DNA of 64,000 nt from Hofstenia miamia (lineage: Eukaryota; Xenacoelomorpha; Acoela): positions 1,396,204-1,460,203 of the forward strand of contig SCFE01000026.1 of assembly GCA_004352715.1 (NCBI GenBank), read 5' to 3'. The notes under the pieces are model-generated. The model was not told the DNA's origin. It searched no databases and worked only from the letters and a program-made list of their open reading frames with translations. A program made the position numbers and the translations under genes. Position 1 is the stretch's first letter. Each line of letters starts with the position of its first letter. Shown one piece after another: positions 45,777 to 57,390 of this stretch.

Positions 45777-46420
45777 GTGAACATGATATCTAAAAGTAGT
45801 CCTTACTGGTTAGAGAATAATGCATCTACATTAGAAGAACATGATTTCATTTTAAATGAAAACAAGCCAAAACAGTTATTGATCAACTTCAACAGTACTA
45901 AATTTGATTATATGTGCAACCCCCCCCCCCCCCCNNNNNNNNNNNNNNNNNNNNNNNNNNNNNNNNNNNNNNNNNNNNNNNNNNNNNNNNNNNNNNNNNN
46001 NNNNNNNNNNCCCCCCCCCCCCCCGAACTGTCAAAATACTTGGCGGTGACTTTGATTGTACGTTTTCCGTTGAGTTCCACAATCAATTTTCGATTCTTTT
46101 TACTTCGAAGATAACTCACAGGGTTACAGTGAAGATTACCTATAGTCACTGTATAACTGCCTCATTTTATCCAAGATTATATTTTGTAGCACTGTAAGGT
46201 CAAGCTGTCGAAAACCTCTGTCAAAGATTGAATCTTTACAAAGATGTGCACTTAGATTTGCTATCATAATCACAGTGAAACCAATAACAGATTATATTTT
46301 GAAAATGACAGATTTACAATGAAATATCCATTGACCCTAAGCACTCTTTGCCCAGAATATGCAAAAAGCAACCTTCACACCAGATTACCTAAAATAACTA
46401 ATGACTGAAATGTATTGCGA
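45777..46420 (+). pseudogene. LINE reverse transcriptase tail around a poly-C gap
   Basis: The left part ends LNENKPKQLLINFNSTKFDY, the K-x-K-x-L-[IL]-I-[NT]-F segment after the YADD box of LINE RTs. The right part, after the gap, starts TVKILGGDFDCTFSVEFHNQ, the V-K-[LY]-LG-V-x-x-D segment that normally follows within ~20 residues. The spacing fits one element with a homopolymer inserted or mis-assembled in between. Later frames contain KYPLTLSTLCPEYAKSN. Decayed. Confidence 0.52.
45935..46010. other. Assembly gap (76 N) inside a poly-C tract
   Basis: 14 C's lie on each side of the N run. The gap is probably an unread long poly-C homopolymer. Confidence 0.95.
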
Positions 46421-49400
46421 TCGGTATTTCCAAACCGTATCCTCTGATGGAACGTATTTTAAATAACAGCTTTATCAGATGTTACTTTCTGATTTAGAAT
46501 TATATATATTCTTATTCTTATATCTACATTACAAAATTCCACACATGTACTCTATGGAAACCTATTATATAACTACTAGTTATTGCTACTAATCAGACTC
46601 TGCAAGAGACATTGATTTTAAGTAATAACAAAATGAAGTTCGTAGTATTTTTTAGGTGGGTGTGTTGACAATGAATTGACATTTAAAAGCTTAAACGTTT
46701 TGTGTGTCAAATTTTAGGGAAGCATCATATTGATATAATAGCCAGAAAATTTACAATCGCTGTAAGTATGGCACTAATAGTTAGGTAATTACCACCATGT
46801 GCATTTATTCAATTCTTCCATGCTTTATCATGAGCCACTTTAACTATTTACTGACTTAAACATTGCACTTTATATAAATCATTCTTTACAATTGGAATAT
46901 ATAAATAATCTAAAGTTCAGCATTCGATTTCTATATCAGTCTTCTTTCTAAAACAACTCATTATAATATGCTAACACTTTTCAAACGCATAAGAACCTAC
47001 TACCTTATAAAATGATTAAAACTCTGGGGTTGTCTCAAAGAGAAATCAAGATCAAACGTTTTTATATGCGTAGGCTTAAAAATTTTTATAGGAATCTTTC
47101 CTTAATGTTGCCATTTGAAGCTGAAATTCACTACTTAGCCATAAACTGTCTGACGTTCTTTTTAACGGGCATACCGTTTTTCCATACTTAAAAAAAAATT
47201 TTCTCCAAATCTGTTGGCAAATATGAAAATCATGAGGGATGAGCAGGTTTTTTGGGGAGTATACTTTAATGCAATGTTGAAAATTGTATTAAAGCGTAAT
47301 ACTGTGGCTGGCGTTGTAGAAAAAACCAACAATTTTTCTTAGAAAATTTCAAATTTTTGAAAAAGATTTCAATTCTCTTTATACCTAATCTTCAGGCATT
47401 TACAGGGCTTTGAGTTTATGAAAGCAACAAAGAAGTTTGTTTCTTGATATAGGCAAGGATATCCCAAGCCCATTGAGACGTGCAGTGCACAAAGACGTAG
47501 CAGTCGAAGATACACGCCTTAATAGAGTCGGGTTTCTGAGTGAGCATATATCGTTAATAGCTTCAGCACTATAAGCATTTAAAAAATTTTCTAAAATCAA
47601 TGGTTAAGGAAATAAAAAATATTGAAAAATTGTAATCCCTTAAAAATGCATTTAAAAATGTTCTTCAAGAATATACATTTCTGCTAATTCATGACTAGGA
47701 TACAAATGTTATAATAATGACGATGTGAAAATTGATAACTGAAATAGTCTAAAGTTATGTTTATGTGTTATTGTGCATTCAGATAAGTTAGCAGTTACTT
47801 AATATCACACAATTATCTGAATTTCGTATCTCATATTACTGAATTATTTACAATTTTGTGTTTTATGTGTTTTAAAAAATCGCAAATACTTTGATACTTT
47901 GTGACAGATTGACACAAATAATGTAAAACAAACATAAATCACTATCTTCAGATGGAATTACAGGGAGGTTACACTGCTTCCATATTAAAAATTCCATTGT
48001 TTTTTTCACATTTCATAAGCTACTTCATAACTTCAGTGGGGTAGACTTGTATATTTCCTAAATTCTTGAAATTTCACCCCTTCCTACTTTAATGTTTGAA
48101 AATATTAAATTCACATAAAAATATCATTTTCAGGGCACTGAAATTCACTAAATTACTTACCATTTCAATATTCACTAAGTCGTTCGCTAAGAATAAACGT
48201 TTGAGAAAAGTAGCAAAGATTAGCTTCTACCATTTTAGATAATTCATGTATTTTTGGCATAATATATTTCAACGAGATTATAGTTCGATGGAATACTTAG
48301 TCTCCATTTCCTGAACCATTCTTAATCTAATTGAGTAAATGCAGTCTGTTGGCTGCATGACAAATGTAATAGCTTTCGTAAATGTTGAGCCATGTTGAAT
48401 GGAAATGACAAAGTTACTCTACATCAATTAATTGATCAAGTTCAAAAGATCATGTGAAATGTATTTTGGTGAAATTTATTCTTTGTGAAATAATTATGCA
48501 ATTTTAAAGTTGTTTGCAGTAGTTTAGGAGTACAGTGAAGGACCAGCTTAAGTTTTTCAATGAGTTGGATAAGGAACTAGAAACAACTCTGCCACATTGG
48601 TCAAGAAAGTGAAACAATGTAAGAACATCCTGGTTTTTAGGGAATTATAATTTGTTTGGTTTATTTTAAGTTCAATTTTGTATTTCTTATTTATAAAATG
48701 TGCTGATAATTGGGTTTTGAAATTTTTATCAATTTGACTAGAAGTCACATCTGTAAGAAGTTTTGGATTACTGTGTTCTCTTGAGTGGAATTATTCTCAG
48801 GGAACTCACATTACTTCTATTGCTTGTCTCGGAAAAACAAGCAATGAAATGTATGTGCATTTCATCGGTGAATGCTCTATTATTTGACAAAATACTCCAG
48901 GAAGTATGCGAGATTACTATCTCCACGAGGGCATCATTCAACAAGTCTCAATAAACAATTTTGATTGAATTTGAATATAATGAATGAGATTAAACCCCTG
49001 TTCTCAATACGCAAATTACTTTCCAAAGAAAATGCAGGCGCTTGATACAAAATTTATGGGAGTCAGTGCGCTTATATAGGGCTATCATAGGTGTATAAAT
49101 TAAAATACTTCAAAATTAAAGTACTTTAAAACCCAAATATTATTTCAAATAAACATTGAACTAACAAAAAAATGATCCTATTCATGAGTAGTATGATTTG
49201 GGAAGTAGTACGTGCCACACTTGACCTTTATTATCTTGCGGAATTATCTTGCATGACTATGATGTAACTGTGTACTTTGGCCGTCTGTCTATCTCTGACG
49301 TCGTTGGAATATATTCTGTTTGGTTGACAAACATTATTTATTTGAAATCTATTGTTTAAAATGTAACCAATTTTTCTATTAAAAAACCTCACCAAAAAGT

Positions 49401-50592
49401 TTGAAATCTCTCAGGGTAGCTTTCATTCTTTCAGCAATGTGAAATTCCATTATCCCGGCTGTGTATATACGTGTACAAAGTTGCACTCTTTCACAGACAA
49501 TGTCAACATTACATAGTTTATATCCCATTGTTCAAATGTCAAATATAGTCAGTAGTAAAGATTGTTATCTACCAAATTAATAAACACTCCATCATAAACT
49601 ATATAACATGAAATTTAAATCATTATATAAATTATTACAAGTAATTAAAACATTTTCAAATCATATAAAACTCGATTTTTTTAACAAGTTGGAGAACAAT
49701 CTTTATTATTACAACATGTTTTTCCTAATTCATAAGCTTATGTAAATGATAAGTGCTACAAACCTAAAATGGTAATAAAATATAATGATTTATTAATCAC
49801 CGCCTCTGGTACAAAAGATAAAATAAAATAAATACTTTTCAATACGTTTTTCTCATTTAATTCAAGAATATAATATTTGCAAGTAGCAAAACTGGATTCA
49901 AAAAATATACTCAAGTATTAACTGTTTAAATGAAGGGCTGTGTCATCAGAGAGCTGACTCCCACTCATTGTTGCCAGGCTCTTTCAAAATTTACAGTAAA
50001 ATATGGATACAAAAAACTACATTAAACATTTGGAAAGTGATAAACAAATCTTGTTACTGTTGAGCAGAAAAGAATAAGTTGTTTGGATAAACAACTAATA
50101 CTATCTGATCTGGAAATCTATCAGAAATATAATAAAAATTTGAAAAACAAATAATGAATAAATGCTAAAAAAAGTTACCTACCTATTACAATAAAGTGCA
50201 AACTAATTAAATAATAAATACAATTAAATTTCCATTTTAAATCTGAATAGAGTTTCAAATGACTGCTAAATATTTACATTTATTTTTCTTGCAATTCTGC
50301 ATTTCAACTATCTAAGCTACATAGAAATCTAATTGAAATATAGTCTAAGAAAATTTATTTATTGAAATATCTAATTACAATTTCCTTGAAATGGTGTCTC
50401 TAACTGTTTTAAATTTTTTGTGACATCAGATTTAGGAGCAATGAAGTTGGGGGAAGTGATATACAACCATGTGGAAGTCTTTCAATTACTTAAATAAATA
50501 TATTGTTGCATGTGGACAATATTTCAAATGACTAGAAGTGTGCAAATATTTGAATTATGATTCATGAGGATTGTGTCAAGACATGGCTTTTG
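46421..50592. other. 4.2 kb AT-rich DNA, no gene recognised
   Basis: Frames at 47400-47600 (-), 48557-48748 (-) and 48763-48954 (+) show no domain. No terminal repeats were found. Confidence 0.5.
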
Positions 50593-51231
50593 TCACAAAT
50601 TCATTATCACTGCAAGCCTTACTATAAATTGTGTAAAATATAAAATAAACCCATCATCTACCCCTCCATAAGCATTGCCCTGAGTGAAAGAGTATGAGAT
50701 TGATGCAATGCTCACCATTATATCAGATACTAAGAGTTGCCCCAGTATCAAGGTGCTCTCTATGGGGTATTGTTTGATGTGGCAACTGTTGTGATACACA
50801 CAGATGGGTCTCTCTTGACTGCAAGCTCTTGAAACTGATGTATGTTTCCTTTCTGTATGCAAGTAATGTCCCTTGTACAACAAAGGAGATTGGTTCCAGT
50901 TTTTACTTCTTGTTCTTCTGCCTCTCACTTTCAATAGTTTGTTTTCTTAAGCATCCAGGATGTTGTGTCTTCATTGTTATCTCCAAATACAGTTATAAGG
51001 TCAAGGTCCCATACATTGGGATCATTAATTGGTTTCTTCTTAGATGTGTGCTGTGGTGATGTATGTGTTGGTAATGTGTTTTTGATCAATATTATATCTT
51101 ACATTATCATCAAAGTCTTCTTCATTAACACTGTCCAATCTAGATATAATGTAGTATATGTCTAAATCTGTTTCAGCATTTACAAATTCATTATTTCAAT
51201 TAAATGTAGAACCTTCAATATCTTTTATGGT
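50593..51231 (-). other. Possible 3' terminal region of the gypsy element
   Basis: It lies directly downstream (minus strand) of the integrase C-terminus. An open frame of 113 codons has no domain. It could be the 3' LTR or untranslated region, but I could not find a matching copy at the other end. Confidence 0.25.
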
Positions 51232-51489
51232 TTAGTGCAAATTTTGGAAATGATATGTTCTTCCATTATCTAGAACATAGTTATTGTGGAGTTCTACTTT
51301 CACTAGAGTGTAAGGGCTGTGCCAATTTGTAACAAGTTTCTGTATTTGCTCAGCATCCTTTACCTGTTGTGGTGTAAATACAAAAATTTTATCTCCAGGT
51401 TTGTGAGGTTCCCCATATAATTTTCCATTAAAATAGATTTTTTCTAACTGCATTACATATAGCATTTGTACAAATGGTTTCAGGAACAT
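51232..51489 (-). pseudogene. gypsy integrase C-terminal domain
   Basis: YGEPHKPGDKIFVFTPQQVK and then WHSPYTLVKVELHNNYVLDN fit the GPY/F-like C-terminal domain of Ty3/gypsy integrases ([KR]-x-GD-x-V-[WL] ... W-x-GPY-x-V), with SPY in place of GPY. It is separated from the core by the Tc1 insertion. Confidence 0.72.
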
Positions 51490-51631
51490 CTGGTTACTGC
51501 TGCATCAGGAATTGTACATATTTGTTGCTAGAATGTGGATTGAAATTTTTACATACAGTGAAATTGTGCTCTCTTTTGAATACATTGATTAAATTGTGCA
51601 ATTCCTGTATTGTATGTATTGACATGTTGTA

Positions 51632-52628
51632 CAGTGTCGGTCATCTATTTTAGTCCACCTAAAAATATATTTATTTTGAGCATTCAAACGATTAGGAACA
51701 ATATATCTGAAGAAATTAAAAAATATGTTTTTATGTAGGAGTCTTCACTGTGTTTGTGTGTGTGTCAGAGTTTCAAAATTATTTGGGGACACAACAAACA
51801 GACACATTGTATATAAATTACGTCGATCGTCTATTTTAGACCACTTATTTAATTGGCTGATTCTTGACAATTCTGCTTTATCGACAATTATTTTCGGTAA
51901 GCTTTCAATGTATTGAATGGTTAAAATGTTTAGGTTCATTTTCTCTTTAGAATGCCTACTATTTCATTGACTAAGAGAGCCTTGACTGTTGAGTTCCATG
52001 AACAAGGCAAATCTCAACGCGAGATATCCAGAGAATTAAGAATCAGCAGANCAAAAGCCATACGGATGATGAATGACTGGCCGGCCCAGAGCGCTGACCT
52101 AAACATTATTGAAAATTTTTGGGATATCCTCAAGGATAAGGTCATGAAAAGAAAACCTGGCAATGTTGAAGATCTTTGGAGTTACACCGAAGAAGAATTT
52201 TACTTGGTTCCGGATGAATACATTTTTACATTGTACAAGTCTATGGCATCCCGTGTAAAGAAGGTGATAAATGCAAAAGGAGGATCCACAAAGTACTAAT
52301 ATTGTTTTTCAATGTTATTCTCTGCTTTTATATATTTTCGTGTACATTTCATAACATTTGAATACATGATCATTTATATTCAATAAAAATTTGGGTTTTG
52401 AATCCATTTGTCACGACTGGCCTAAAATAGATGAACGATGCCTGTTATGATAATATCTCTGTAAGTTATATGCTAAATAATTAAACGTAACATTTTCATT
52501 GCATTTTCTTGGTAATATGGCTAAACTATATTTTGAAAGCATTAAAGGTAAATTAATTGCTTTGTTTGTATAAATAATTACGCAATAATGTTTTTTTACA
52601 GGTGGTCTAAAATAGATGACCGACACTG
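51632..52628 (+). mobile_element. Tc1-like element of the IR/DR type, TA duplicated
   Basis: The ends CAGTGTCGGTCATCTATTTT (left) and the same in inverted form (right) match over 28 of 29 bp, with TA at 51630-51631 and 52629-52630. A second, inner copy of the motif lies at about 51825 (ATCGTCTATTTTAGACCAC) and, inverted, at about 52419 (GGCCTAAAATAGATGAACG). Each end therefore has two direct repeats ~190 bp apart, the IR/DR layout known from Sleeping Beauty-type elements. The transposase inside is interrupted at a single N (52051). The element is inserted in the integrase of a gypsy element. Confidence 0.9.
51952..52299 (+). pseudogene. Tc1-like transposase, middle missing at a contig join
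   Basis: The frame begins MPTISLTKRALTVEFHEQGK and continues QREISRELRISR, the first helix-turn-helix of a Tc1 transposase. After the single N at 52051 it resumes at DWPAQSADLNIIENFWDILK, the D-WP-x-x-S-x-DLN-x-IEN-x-W block with the catalytic Glu, and ends normally (SRVKKVINAKGGSTKY). About 200 residues with both catalytic Asp are absent. Because the junction is exactly a single N of the type that marks scaffold joins here, the loss may be an assembly effect and the real element may be full length. Confidence 0.85.
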
Positions 52629-52713
52629 TAATAATACCCAATCAGGGGTATTGCCAATATTTACCACCAATTCTTGTCATCATTACTTTTATCTATTTTA
52701 GCAATGTGCTATT

Positions 52714-53494
52714 TCATCCTTCCACTACACTGTTGGCTTGCTGATGGTATGGTGTTGTTGTGTCATGAAATACTTCCAACTGTATTAGTAATTCATGAAA
52801 TAAATTACTCTCAAACATTACTCCTTTATCTGACATTATTTGTGGTGGACCAAACATTAGTATCCATTCATGTAATACTGCTTTTGCAAGTGTTTTTACT
52901 ATAATATCTTGGGTTGGTACAAATCTGAATTTGTCAAATATTACTAACAAATTTTCATATTCTTCATCATCTTGTGATAATGTTTTAATAATGATATCTA
53001 TCAGCTTATTGATGCCTCTGTTTCAAATTTTTTCTAATTCAGCTCTGATCAATAAGCAGGTCTTGCACTTGTTAGTGACACCCATTACCACCTGTCTCAG
53101 GCCTATGCACATGAATCATGTATTTATTGTTCCTTCTGTTTGCATTTATTCCTGTATATTTTTTGTGCATCTTTCTTACAAAATTTCTTTTATAATATTC
53201 TGGAATTTCCATTCTATTGATAGTTTTAGACTGAGTATACAGTAAGTCATTATTTGCTACTTTCCAGTTATAGCATCTGAAATATTTATGTAAAACATCA
53301 TTCAGTGGGTAATTTGAATTTTTAATTCTAGATTTTATTTTTATCAGCTGAGAATCACAATTTTGTTTCTCTGTTATTTCTTGTTTACTAATCTTTTCCT
53401 TCAATTTTTTCCTAAGTATTGGCTTCACTTGTATGTCAACAATTATCTCTGGTAATATGGCCAGTTGTTCCTCTGGAATGAATGAAAATATCAT
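52714..53494 (-). pseudogene. gypsy integrase zinc region and catalytic core
   Basis: Two minus-strand frames. 53072-53494 ends RKMHKKYTGINANRRNNKYM and HRPETGGNGCH, corresponding to the N-terminal zinc region and the C-x-x-C step. 52714-52950 has LHEWILMFGPPQIMSDKGVM (F-G-x-P-x-x-[IL]-x-[ST]-D-[KR]-G with the second catalytic Asp) and YHQQANSVVEG (Y-H-P-Q-x-[ND]-G-x-x-E, with the catalytic Glu retained). The region of the first Asp is lost between the frames. Confidence 0.75.
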
Positions 53495-53581
53495 AGTATT
53501 TCCTTCAGTATGTTTTTTATTATTTTAGAAATACAGTGATAATGATGTCATTAAATCTGCATTTGTATCCAATCTGCCCTT

Positions 53582-54545
53582 TTAGTGCTCTACATGTATA
53601 GTGAAATTGACATTTGTCAAATACTTTATCCATTTAGCAATGCTTGATTTATCACCTCTATAGCTTTTCAAGTAACTAATTCCACTATTGTCTGTTCTTA
53701 CTATGAAATTTGGCTTTCCTAAAAGAAAATTATGAAGCCTTATCAATTTTTCTATGAATGAGAACATTTCTAATTTTTTTGCCCCAATAATTTTGTTCTG
53801 AATTCTTCAGAAATCTACTGAAAAATTGACCTGTGCTTTCTATATCTTTGATCATCTGACTCAGACATGACCCTATTGCCACTGTACTGGCATCACAATC
53901 CAATATATAAAGTTTAGAAAGATCTGGTGTGTTTATTGACAGTGCAAATTTAAGTGCTTCCTTTAACATAATTAATCTTTTTCATGCTTATTAGTCCAAT
54001 TAAAAGGTGTTGAATTTTCCATAAATGAGTCATGAATTTAGTTTTTCAGCTATGTTTTTCAAATGCTTGATAATAATTAGAGAAGCCTAGTATTCTCTGA
54101 ACAGCCTTTTAAATTTCTACTGTCTGAATCTTGTCTATAGTGTCCCTGGCATCTTCTTTTAGTGATATTTTCCCATGCTGTACTAGTCTCCCTAAGAAAA
54201 CTACTTGCTTCTCAGGTATTCTACATTTCTTTGCAAAAATTTTGAACCTGGCTTTGCTCACTTTGAGCAATGTTAATTGCAACTTTTGAACATGATCTTT
54301 TATGGCAGTATTTGCTATCAATATATCATTGATGTACAATGAAATCCTATCATCTAAGTGATTTTCACAGTTTTGATTCATTTTTCTCACATATCTTTAA
54401 AATGTAGCAGGTGCATTACATAAACCAAAAGCCATTCAAACAATCCATACAGTGTTATAAAAGGAGTCTTCTCTATGTCTTCATTGCACATTGGTATTAG
54501 CTAGTATGCCTTGTTTAAATCTGTGAAAAATTTATTTTTACTTAC
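53582..54545 (-). pseudogene. gypsy reverse transcriptase (rear part) and RNase H
   Basis: Near 54520 FFTDLNKAY is motif A, and PFITLYGLFEWL with LCNAPATF-like wording near 54410 is motif B. 54109-54390 holds SLYINDILIA, the YIDD box with its first Asp changed to Asn, then QVVFLGRLVQHGKISLKED. 53730-53969 has LYILDCDASTVAIGSCLSQM, the RNase H first-Asp block, and 53582-53767 has FIVRTDNSGISYLKSYRG, the TD-x-x motif. Intervening stops make it non-functional. Confidence 0.8.
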
Positions 54546-55116
54546 ATTAATATGGGACACATGAGTGGCAGTTGCATGTCTAGCTCCCTCTGTGAGAAAA
54601 TTCAAATCAAAGTTTTCAAATGCATTGTTACTGATGCTGAAAATTACTTAATACCACAAGTTAAAACTCCTTTACACTCACTCTTCAATAAATTAGACAA
54701 AGAAATGTCAGCAGAGGCTCTATGTTATTTAAAATTTCAAAAACAAAGAAATTGGTGATGAGTGCACACAAAATTTAAATTCAAATACGTCACTTGAAGA
54801 AATAGCACTTCATTCAAATTCATACATGTTGTAAGACAAAACAAATAATAATTTCACTACTAGTCACATGGACATCAGTGTTACAGCTCTGCACTTCATG
54901 AAGTGTTCAGTGAAAGAAATACCATGAGATATAACTATACTTTGTATAGCAACTCTATATTTAAATATGTGCAATCAGATAGACTTATTGTTAATGAAAA
55001 ATGTTGTTTTCATTCCTAAAGTGGTAAAAATACAGTTGAATTAAAGAGTTTAGTGAAATGATATACAAGAACTCACATTGATATGATTATGCTAAATACT
55101 GGACTAATTGATGCTC

Positions 55117-55543
55117 TTCATTGCTCAATAGAAAAAGAAAAAGCAATAGAAGATTTTTGAAGCAACATACTGGAGCTATGTGAGGAAGTGGAACAAAAAT
55201 TCTCCCAAAAAAGAATAGTTGTAACTGAAATAACACCAATCAGTCAGGACGAAAAGATGAAACAAAATGAGTACATATTCTACTTCAAACAAGTTCTAAG
55301 TGATATAGCTAATACAAACNNNNNNNNNNNNNNNNNNNNNTTCATTGCTCAATAGAAAAAGAAAAAGCAATAGAAGATTTTTGAAGCAACATACTGGAGC
55401 TATGTGAGGAAGTGGAACAAAAATTCTCCCAAAAAAGAATAGTTGTAACTGAAATAACACCAATCAGTCAGGACGAAAAGATGAAACAAAATGAGTACAT
55501 ATTCTACTTCAAACAAGTTCTAAGTGATATAGCTAATACAAAC
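55117..55543. repeat. 203-bp exact duplication flanking a 21-N gap
   Basis: 55117-55319 and 55341-55543 have the same length (203 bp) and appear identical, separated by 21 N. They are almost certainly the same sequence from two contig ends placed side by side. The true sequence should contain one copy. Confidence 0.9.
55320..55340. other. Assembly gap (21 N)
   Basis: Gap between duplicated contig ends. Confidence 0.97.
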
Positions 55544-55931
55544 AGAGAAATCAACATATTTAAATTGTTTCAAAAGTTTGTAAATGGCAAGAGAAATGAT
55601 CAAATTGATTATAAACTAATTGCTAAAGATGGAATACATCTGTCAAGAAAAGGACTGTCTACTGCTATTAAAGAACTTAACATTTTCTTTAACCATTATG
55701 AAATGTTGAAGACTAAATTAGTCAGCAGACACCCAGGTAAAGAACAAAGAACTATCCATTCTTTCAAACAAAATCTCATACAACACAATGTAAGTTACAA
55801 AGAATTTACTTCACATTTTGTTAACCATCAAAGTTGTGGCAACTTTATACTAAATGCCAATCCTACAATTCCTGTTAGAGGATCTTGCAAAGAACTCAAA
55901 CTATTAATGAAAATATTTCTTAATCTCCTAA

Positions 55932-57020
55932 ATGATAAAAAGAATGTTTTGCCCTAAAGCTCTGCTTAATCATCCACATCTGAAGACACAGTCATCTTTT
56001 GACAGATTGAGAAAGAGGTACTGTTTATTACTTGTGTACATTATAATTATGTCTCAGATATGTAGTAGAAAATCCCCCTATTATGATCAGTTTATATATA
56101 TTAGACATCTATTAGTGCATCATAATAAATCAGTTGCTAATCATTATAGAAATTATTATGAAATTATATGGTCTTTTCACCAAACATTATACTCAATTGC
56201 TTTAACAATAATAGTACAGATGCTAATTATTCTATCAGGTGATATTCAACAAAACCCTGGCCCTGAAATATTTGATAGCAGTGAGTTAAAAAGCATTACA
56301 GACAGCTTCGAAAACAACATTAAATTTGCATATTTGAATATTAGAAGTATCCAAGCACATTACAATGAATTAAAAGAGATACACTCTTCACTTAGTAAAA
56401 ACACCATCTATGCATTCACAGAAACCTAGTTGCATTCCAATAGTCCAGATGACTTATTCAATTTAGATATTGCAAACTATAAAAGTTTTTGCAAAAATAG
56501 AGATACAAAAGGAGTTGGACTTATGCTCCTTATACCATGTTCCATGAATCCTGTTAGACATCATGAACTAGAGACAATCCATTCAAAAATTGAAACACTA
56601 TGGGTAGAAATTAGAAAAACAAAGAAAAGTCAGATGTCAGTGCTTATAAATGTCAGCTACTGTCCTAATAAACCTTACTCAAAGGAATTTTAAAATAACT
56701 GAAGTGCAAAGTGCCTGTCTTTGAATAAAGAGATTGTACTGTTTGGAGACTATAATATCAATTATCTTTCTTCCTAAGAAGCCAAACACATCCACTGCTT
56801 ATGTGATGAACTGCAGCTAGATCTGATAAACAAATGAACACCAACATGATGTGGCAACTTAATTGATTGTCTCTTAATGGACTTCCAAGGTATTACCTTT
56901 TCAAATTTCATCATTAATTCCTTTTCAGATCACAATCTTTGTCTATTCATTACATTAGAACTTTATGTTAGAAAAATGAGAAAGAAGATGTTCTCATGAA
57001 GTTTTGCAAATTTTGACAAT
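55932..57020 (+). pseudogene. LINE ORF2 N-terminus: 2A peptide and APE endonuclease
   Basis: The frame 55932-56429 has two hydrophobic segments (about residues 29-40 and 85-101), then SGDIQQNPGP at residues 102-111, matching the 2A ribosome-skipping consensus D-V/I-E-x-N-P-G-P except for Gln at the Glu position. The endonuclease follows at once: FAYLNIRSIQ (N-x-R-S) and AFTET, then a single TAG replaces the expected Trp of E-T-W-L. The next frame (56430-56693) continues in register (DTKGVGLMLLI; ETLWVEI). Further on, LFGDYNINY (the GDFN-type block) and SFSDHNL (the SDH catalytic His block) are visible with stops in between. Confidence 0.75.
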
Positions 57021-57390
57021 GACAAATTCATCAGTTACTTGCAGAATTCTCCCTGGGATTATGTCTACACTTTACATGACTCAAGCAAAATGATGCTCTT
57101 CCTTGTAAAACAACTACAAATGTGTTTAAATGCAAATGCGCCATACAAAATTAAATATGTTAAAAGAGCAAAAGTAATAAAATTTTTAACAAGGAAATCA
57201 AAGATTTGGAATTAGCAAAAAAAGCATGGATCTCTCTCAAAAATAATAACTCTGATGTGAACTTAGGCTCTTATAATAACATAAAAACTAAGCTTGCTAA
57301 AATGAAGGCCTCTGTGAAAGAAAAAGAAGAAAACAGTTTTTTAATAATCTAACACAAGCTAAAAATAAATGGTCCTTCTTAAACAAATTC

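Larger units (their letters stand above)
55080..55957 (+). pseudogene. LINE ORF1 with SGNH-esterase signature
   Basis: Before the duplication MIMLNTGLIDALHCSIEKEK occupies the block III position (G-x-ND, here GLID). The main frame, 55412-55957, starts within RIVVTEITPISQ, the strand before the active-site loop, and has KDGIHLSRKG (near residue 73), the D-x-x-H box of SGNH hydrolases with Asp and His intact. A basic C-terminal region follows that could bind RNA (KLVSRHPGKEQR). The stop at 55957 overlaps the ORF2 start (ATG at 55932) by 26 nt in another frame. The family function, proposed for CR1 ORF1, is lipid/membrane association of the retrotransposon particle. Confidence 0.65.

Noticed and set aside
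45876-46197. Several proline- or glycine-run frames on both strands
   Set aside because: They are readings through poly-C/N. Only the LINE-like parts outside the gap have support.
47400-47600. Minus-strand frame with a plausible coding texture (CSLRNPTLLRRVSSTATSLC)
   Set aside because: Isolated, no recognised family, no clear splice sites; not enough to call an exon.
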